From contig NC_088935.1 in NCBI RefSeq assembly GCF_033473495.1, positions 4,030,001-4,094,000 on the forward strand: a stretch of DNA of 64,000 nt, written 5' to 3'. The position numbers and the translations under genes are program-made. A model generated the notes under the pieces. It saw only the letters and a program-made list of their open reading frames with translations. It was not told the DNA's origin and did no database searches. Positions 59,380-64,000 of this stretch are shown here, one piece after another. This DNA is from Cercospora beticola. Lineage: Eukaryota > Ascomycota > Dothideomycetes > Mycosphaerellales > Mycosphaerellaceae. The stretch's first letter is position 1. Every line of letters begins with the position of its first letter.

Positions 59380-61568
59380 GCCGCCGAGCGCTTGCGATTT
59401 CCTTTCATCTGATCAGAAGGGCTCATGGATGGGAGCAGCGAGTCTTGTTTCGTCGTATTGCGAGGCCCAGGGGTAAGAGAATGCCGGGAACACATATTGG
59501 ATTTGGCGAGAAAAGGCCGCCGAACCAGGCCATTGGGGAGTAGAGCATACCTTCCACCATGGGACGAGGACACTTTCGGCGTTAGAACACCAGTTACGTT
59601 GACATTTTGCCACATCATGTCCATCCCGCGGAGGCTTTCAGGCAATGCGAATACTGCAAATGGACAAGCGTGAGGAGCCAGACTGGACGTCATCCCGACG
59701 CTGTCACACATTTTCCTCACACCATAAGGACTGATGCGTAGGGATGCCGGTGGCCAAGGAGAAATGGCATGCGTGGCCGCCACGCTCGACATATGAAGAC
59801 AGCCGTCATAGTATGCGACAATTCTGGGACTGCATATGAGCTCAGGTAATGGAGACACATCTGTCCGCCACTCATACTGAGGCCGGTTTTTCCTAGGAGG
59901 CTCTGCAGCTCGGCAAGAAGTCCAGTATGACAACGGCTGCACCACCGCGCTTCCAAAGCCGAGAGCAGCACTTTACCTGCATGGAGGCCTACCGGGCCGG
60001 GATACGTGCCCTACTAGTGGAGGCGGCAGCTTCACCTCTTATCGTTACATCTGTAGCCGCGAGGCAAGGGAGCTTCTATATTTTTGGAAACTCTCTACGA
60101 GTGCCGGATCCACAGTACCATCATTGCTACGTTCGCTCTTGTATTTCCTGCGATCTTTATGGCTGGATTAACCGCGGACCTCCACACACATGGCCTGATC
60201 TTAGATCTACCAAGATCGCCAAGCGAGAGTGACCTCTTCGGCCGCTGCCAACAGGTGTTCGGGCACGGGCACTTGAAGAGTTGCTCAGGATGTAGCATCT
60301 GGCAAAAGACTGCTTGCGCCCAAATTTCGGTCCACTGCGTTGGAGGCCTCGTATCGAGTACTGGTCAGATACATGTATGCACGAATTTCGGCAACGAATT
60401 TCTTGCAGGTATGCACCTTCATATGCGCTACACATTCCTCTACTATTGGACCTGCGACTCGCCAAAGCATGCGGGAAGAATACGGTCGGTGGGCTCATGC
60501 TGCCGCCTCGCATGGCTCTGGAATGACGACCGTGTCCGCGTGCGCAAGGATTATGGTCAAGACTGCTGAGACCTAGGCCAAAGTGAATTTTCCATGGCTC
60601 TTGAAAGTCGGCATATATTCCTGATCAGTCAACATCTTGACAGTCACACCGCCCGCATCGATGCACGAGAAAGATCAGCGACACGGTCAGGCGGTTCGAT
60701 AGGACAGCTAGCACCATGATTGATGGAATCCGAGCAGAGGACAGAAGATAACTCCGACGACTCGGGACAGACGCGCATCTGCGACAACGGGACCAATTGG
60801 ATTCGCGCTGTAGAGACCACCGGTGAGAAGTCCATCAACAAGACACACCGCTCCGCTTTTTCTCTTCGCCTGCCTCTTTAAGCCTGTAGAGTGGCACAGC
60901 GCCAAGACTTATCATAAACGAACATACGAAGCGTTACCTCCCAGGACGTGGCTTGGGAAGCAAGTGGGCTCGGACTTACGTGTTTGCTTCTCCACTATAG
61001 TAATATATACGGACCACGATGTGACATACGGCGTACGCGCCTAAGAGCTTGGAAATGGCTTAGGGCTTCATGGTCCTCGCTTCAGTGGAAAACGGATGTG
61101 GTTGTTATACTGTAATCATGTTGTTCCCGAGTGGTCGCAAATGGCCGAATATCCACCGGCTTCGGGTCCGAGAAGAAGCGTCATACGCAGTCATGCATTG
61201 GATATTAAAAAGATTAACGGGAGTGGCTATAGTGGCATAGAAACTCCTCTCGGAAGAGTTTGGATCAGAGACACAGGTGAATCGGGCCTTTTGGCGAAAA
61301 GTTGCGAACACAGACGCGAGACACGTTGCGATATCGAGTATACAGAGCTCAGACAAGAACATGCTGTGTGTCAGCTAGCAGTAATAATAGTAATAGCAAT
61401 GCGGAGTAATAATGGAGCATTGTGAGGAGTAGTTACTCTGTCGCGAACCTACGCTTCAACGCGATCGATAGAGGCGACCTTGATGTCCCAGCATTGACCC
61501 CTCAGTCGCGAACTCGATGATCACTCTTTGCACATCACTTCATATTGCTCATATCGACGACTACCAAC
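59380..61568. other. 2.2-kb spacer without a convincing gene
   Basis: The longest frames (60084-60569 plus, 59346-59945 minus) have no recognisable domain and odd composition. Includes the 3'UTRs of both convergent flanking genes. Confidence 0.4.
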
Positions 61569-62728
61569 TTATGGGACGAGAATAGCCCTTCCTCTGACCT
61601 TACCCGCACTCAGGTCGTCAATAGCCTGCTGGAAATCGGCAAGCTTGTATTGTTGCGTATGCAGCTTCACATTCCCTTGAGCCGCGAGGACCATGAGCTC
61701 GGACAGGTCGTTGTAAGAACCCACGAGGTTGCCGATGAAGTTGATCTCAGTCGAGATGATGTCTGAAAAGGTGTACAGATTAGCATCGTCGCAGCCAATT
61801 CAAGAACAGCATGTGCACTTACCAATTGTAGGGATATTGATGTTCTCGCCATAGCCGACGACGTAGTAGTTTCCTGCTCGTCGCAGCATCTTAACGCCCG
61901 TGGAAGTCGTGCCGCCCTCAGCGACGAAATCAATCACCGCTTCTGCGCCTTTCCCCTTTGTAAGTTCGAGGACCTCTTTTACAAAGCTTCCATCGTCCTT
62001 CGCTTGCACGACATGGTCGGCTCCAATGTCCTTGGCCAACGCCAACGCATCTGGATTCCGGTCGATCACTACCAGCGTCGCTCCGCTAATCGCTGCCATA
62101 ACTTGGATACCAATATGCCCCAAGCCTCCCGCGCCAATGATGACGCAGAATTCTCCTGGCCGCAAGACTTTGGCCGCTTTGGCGGCGGCATGGTAGGCTG
62201 TCAAGCCAGCATCAGCAAGAGCCGCGACATCAGCAGGTTGTAACTTTGGATCGAGTTTAATGACGCTTCGAGCGGTGGTCTTGAGGTACTCGGCGTAGCC
62301 TCCATCTACATTGATTCCCGGGAATGTCGAGTTCTCGCAATGTACATCGTCGCCGAAGCGGCAAGCTCTGCAGAGACCGCATGTCACGAGAGGATGAAGG
62401 ATCACTGGGTCGCCGACTTCCAGGCCTGTAACGGAGGAGCCTTTGGCGTGAATTCAGCCTGCATTCTCGTGGCCGATGGTGTAGGGGAGCTGGACGCCGG
62501 CCTTCTCTTCCCATTGACCTTCGAGAATGTGGATATCGGTTCTGTCGCGCCGTCGACAGTCAGCCGTTGATGGCACTTTGGAAGCAAAGAATGAATTCCG
62601 AATACTTGCCTGCAGACACCGGCAGCTCCAATCTTCACAATCACGTCTAGAGGACTCTCAATCTTGGGTTCAGGAGCTTCTTGCATCTCCAAGTTCTGGT
62701 GGTATCCCACCACCTTGACGGCCTTCAT
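61569..62728 (-). pseudogene. zinc-dependent alcohol dehydrogenase with one in-frame TGA
   Basis: NAD-dependent medium-chain ADH, 343 codons. Minus-strand exons: 62728-62610, 62541-61823, 61762-61569. Intron 1 (68 nt) has the rare GC-AG type with a perfect AG|GCAAGT donor; intron 2 (60 nt) is GTAAGT to TTCAG. Family features: catalytic zinc C39 and H64-E65 (GHENAG), structural zinc cysteines in CGLCRACRFGDDVHC, nucleotide fold GAGGLGHIGIQV with an Asp (VVIDRN) indicating NAD, and a normal C-terminus ending GRAILVP. The only defect is a TGA at codon 69 (62456-62454), where homologues have Trp (GHENAG-W-I). All else is intact, so inactivation is recent, or there is a sequence error, or the stop is read through. 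The next base is A, a poor readthrough context. Confidence 0.8.
62542..62609 (-). other. GC-AG intron in the alcohol dehydrogenase gene
   Basis: Donor AG|GCAAGT and acceptor GCGACAG join GVC-R-TDIHI in phase; no GT donor in this stretch gives the family sequence. GC-AG introns are a small minority in fungi. Confidence 0.75.
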
Positions 62729-63471
62729 ATCTGCGACTGAATTGATCACTGGCTGATGGGAGACGTGCTGTATGGCCTACACATCTGGGAAGAACGAGCT
62801 CGAATGCTTCCTTTTATTATGAGATGAGATCATCGCCAACCATACTTTCTACAGCTTCAGAGCATGCATGGCGCCGAACACCCCTCACCACGGCGACACG
62901 GCTCGTTGCGCAACCCCGCCATTGAGCAAGAGTATAGGCGTTTACCAGTGGTCGAGGCCTATAGTCTAAGGCTAAAGAATTGCAAATTCTTGTGCGCCAT
63001 ATCAAGTGCCAGATGGGCTCCTGAGGATCAAAAGCTCGTAGCAATCTCCACATTTTATCGCTCTCGATCTTACCTGATTTGCAACAGCTTCCTGCTGCAA
63101 TAAGCCAAGCACAACAGCCAAACTGTCTATACTGCAGCACATATAATGACAAGTGAAGTCGCAAACAGAGTTGAACTCTGACACAACATGCCTGTTCGCA
63201 TCGGATATTCCGCCGCAAACAACCTCAGACCCTTGGCAAGAGTCAAGTATCACCGAAAGCTACGAAATCAGCCTGATTCTCAAGCGCTTCAATTCGAAAC
63301 TCTCGAGAGTGAAACGCGCGTGCATTTGAGTATGTGATGAACCGGTTCATCCATTGCTGGCCCGCATTGCTGGTAGGTTTTAAGGTGCTGTACAGATGTT
63401 TCGTGAGGCAGATTCAGCATCCTGAAATGGGCAGTACACACTTAGCTGCCTCGTTCCACTTCGTATCGGCG
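62729..63471. other. spacer, ADH promoter and RCF1 3'UTR
   Basis: 743 bp without a convincing gene or recognised element. Confidence 0.4.
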
Positions 63472-64000
63472 TCATCTCCTGCCTTGCCACAGTTCCATAG
63501 CAGCGCCAAGGATACTCGTCCTCCGTCTTTCGCTCTCCTCCAAGGCGCTTCTGATACTCCCAAATCCACCTGGGTTTTGCCCGCTGTCACGTCTCTGTTT
63601 CTCCTCTAATAACTTCTTCTCATCTTGCGTGAAGCCTTGCTTCTCCGCTGTCCGCGCCTTCATCAACTTGTCTCGCAATGCCCTCAACTCTTGCTCCTCC
63701 TCATCTCGTGCTTCCAACTCTTTCAGCCATGCCTCATGCCTCTCTTTCTTTTGCTTATCGGCCACGAGCCCATCGAACTCCTTGCGCTTCGCGCGATCTG
63801 ACTCCCAGTACGCACTTCCGCCGACCATGGCGAGGATTGTGAAGCCTTGGGCGTAGATTCTTCGTCGGAACATTCGGTTTGTGCGGTATTTGTCGCCAGA
63901 CTTTATTGATCGTGTCCTGTGCCGGGGATCAGAATCGCAATATTTTGAGCCTTCACTACGGTTGACTGTACTCACGCTTCGTATAATGCCCAGCATGTCA
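63472..64000 (-). CDS. RCF1: respiratory supercomplex factor Rcf1, partial
   Basis: Inner-membrane HIG1-domain protein that associates with complexes III and IV. The 5' end is beyond the window. Visible minus-strand exons: 64000-63976 (partial) and 63916-63472, separated by a 59-nt intron (GTGAGT to CACAG). Joining gives a membrane segment ending LYEATRSIKSGDKYRTNRMFRRRIYAQGFT-like sequence; the key family motif is NRMFRRRIYAQGFT followed by the second HIG1 helix (LAMVGGSAYW). The remaining ~110 residues are a charged coiled coil (KKERHEAWLKELEARDEEE), as in Aspergillus and yeast Rcf1. Reading the frame without splicing makes a spurious N-terminus (MLGIIRS). Confidence 0.92.
   Translation of the reverse strand, partial: DMLGIIRSVSTVNRSEGSKYCDSDPRHRTRSIKSGDKYRTNRMFRRRIYAQGFTILAMVGGSAYWESDRAKRKEFDGLVADKQKKERHEAWLKELEARDEEEQELRALRDKLMKARTAEKQGFTQDEKKLLEEKQRRDSGQNPGGFGSIRSALEESERRRTSILGAAMELWQGRR

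Noticed and set aside
60084..60569. 161-codon plus frame, Cys/His-containing
   Set aside because: No regular Cys/His spacing, no partner exons, no promoter features; left as unsupported.

Overview
The window is nuclear DNA of a filamentous ascomycete (Pezizomycotina). Evidence: 50-110 nt GT-AG introns with CTAAC/CTGAC-like branch sites, an eisosome Pil1 protein, a CYT-18-type mitochondrial TyrRS, Zn2Cys6 and bZIP regulators, a GH5 exo-glucanase, and a decayed reading frame whose stops all fit CAG-to-TAG changes (RIP-like). Long gene-poor spacers would suit a dothideomycete, but that placement is an inference with low confidence. I found no tRNA, rRNA or CRISPR array.

Layout. 0.6-4.1 kb: a twin-CX9C protein and an AT-hook nuclear protein. 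4.1-8.8 kb: no convincing gene. 8.8-10.5 kb (minus): a bZIP factor with an unresolved 5' end and about 6 kb of gene-poor, partly GC-rich upstream DNA. 16.8-20.3 kb: mitochondrial tyrosyl-tRNA synthetase and a conserved-looking unknown protein, convergent with glutathione synthetase (20.5-22.1 kb), which is divergent from a mitochondrial PrpD-family 2-methylcitrate dehydratase (23.0-24.7 kb). 25.3-30.9 kb: a RING protein divergent from succinate-semialdehyde dehydrogenase, then an SMP-30 lactonase. 31.3-32.2 kb: RIP-like pseudogene. 34.3-41.7 kb, all plus strand: Pil1, a DapA-family aldolase, a secreted GH5 beta-glucanase, and a tandem pair of small cysteine-rich proteins of unknown function. 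42-53.5 kb is dense housekeeping DNA: SDE2 divergent from N-myristoyltransferase, the cornichon cargo receptor ERV14, and POP1 divergent from SMC5 over about 250 bp. 53.5-58.0 kb: spacer with diverged direct repeats. 58.0-59.4 kb: a Zn2Cys6 factor. 61.6-62.7 kb: a zinc alcohol dehydrogenase with one in-frame TGA and a GC-AG intron. The right edge cuts RCF1.

The metabolic genes (propionate, GABA shunt, lactone/sugar acid, glutathione) do not form a cluster. The neighbourhood reads as ordinary core genome with repeat-rich spacers. The best leads for something undescribed are the tandem cysteine-rich pair at 40.2-41.7 kb, where the second copy has a strong core promoter and a 3'UTR intron, the interrupted alcohol dehydrogenase, and the AT-hook protein with a duplicated internal module. 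Exon structures below come from splice signals and reading-frame or family continuity, not from transcript data.
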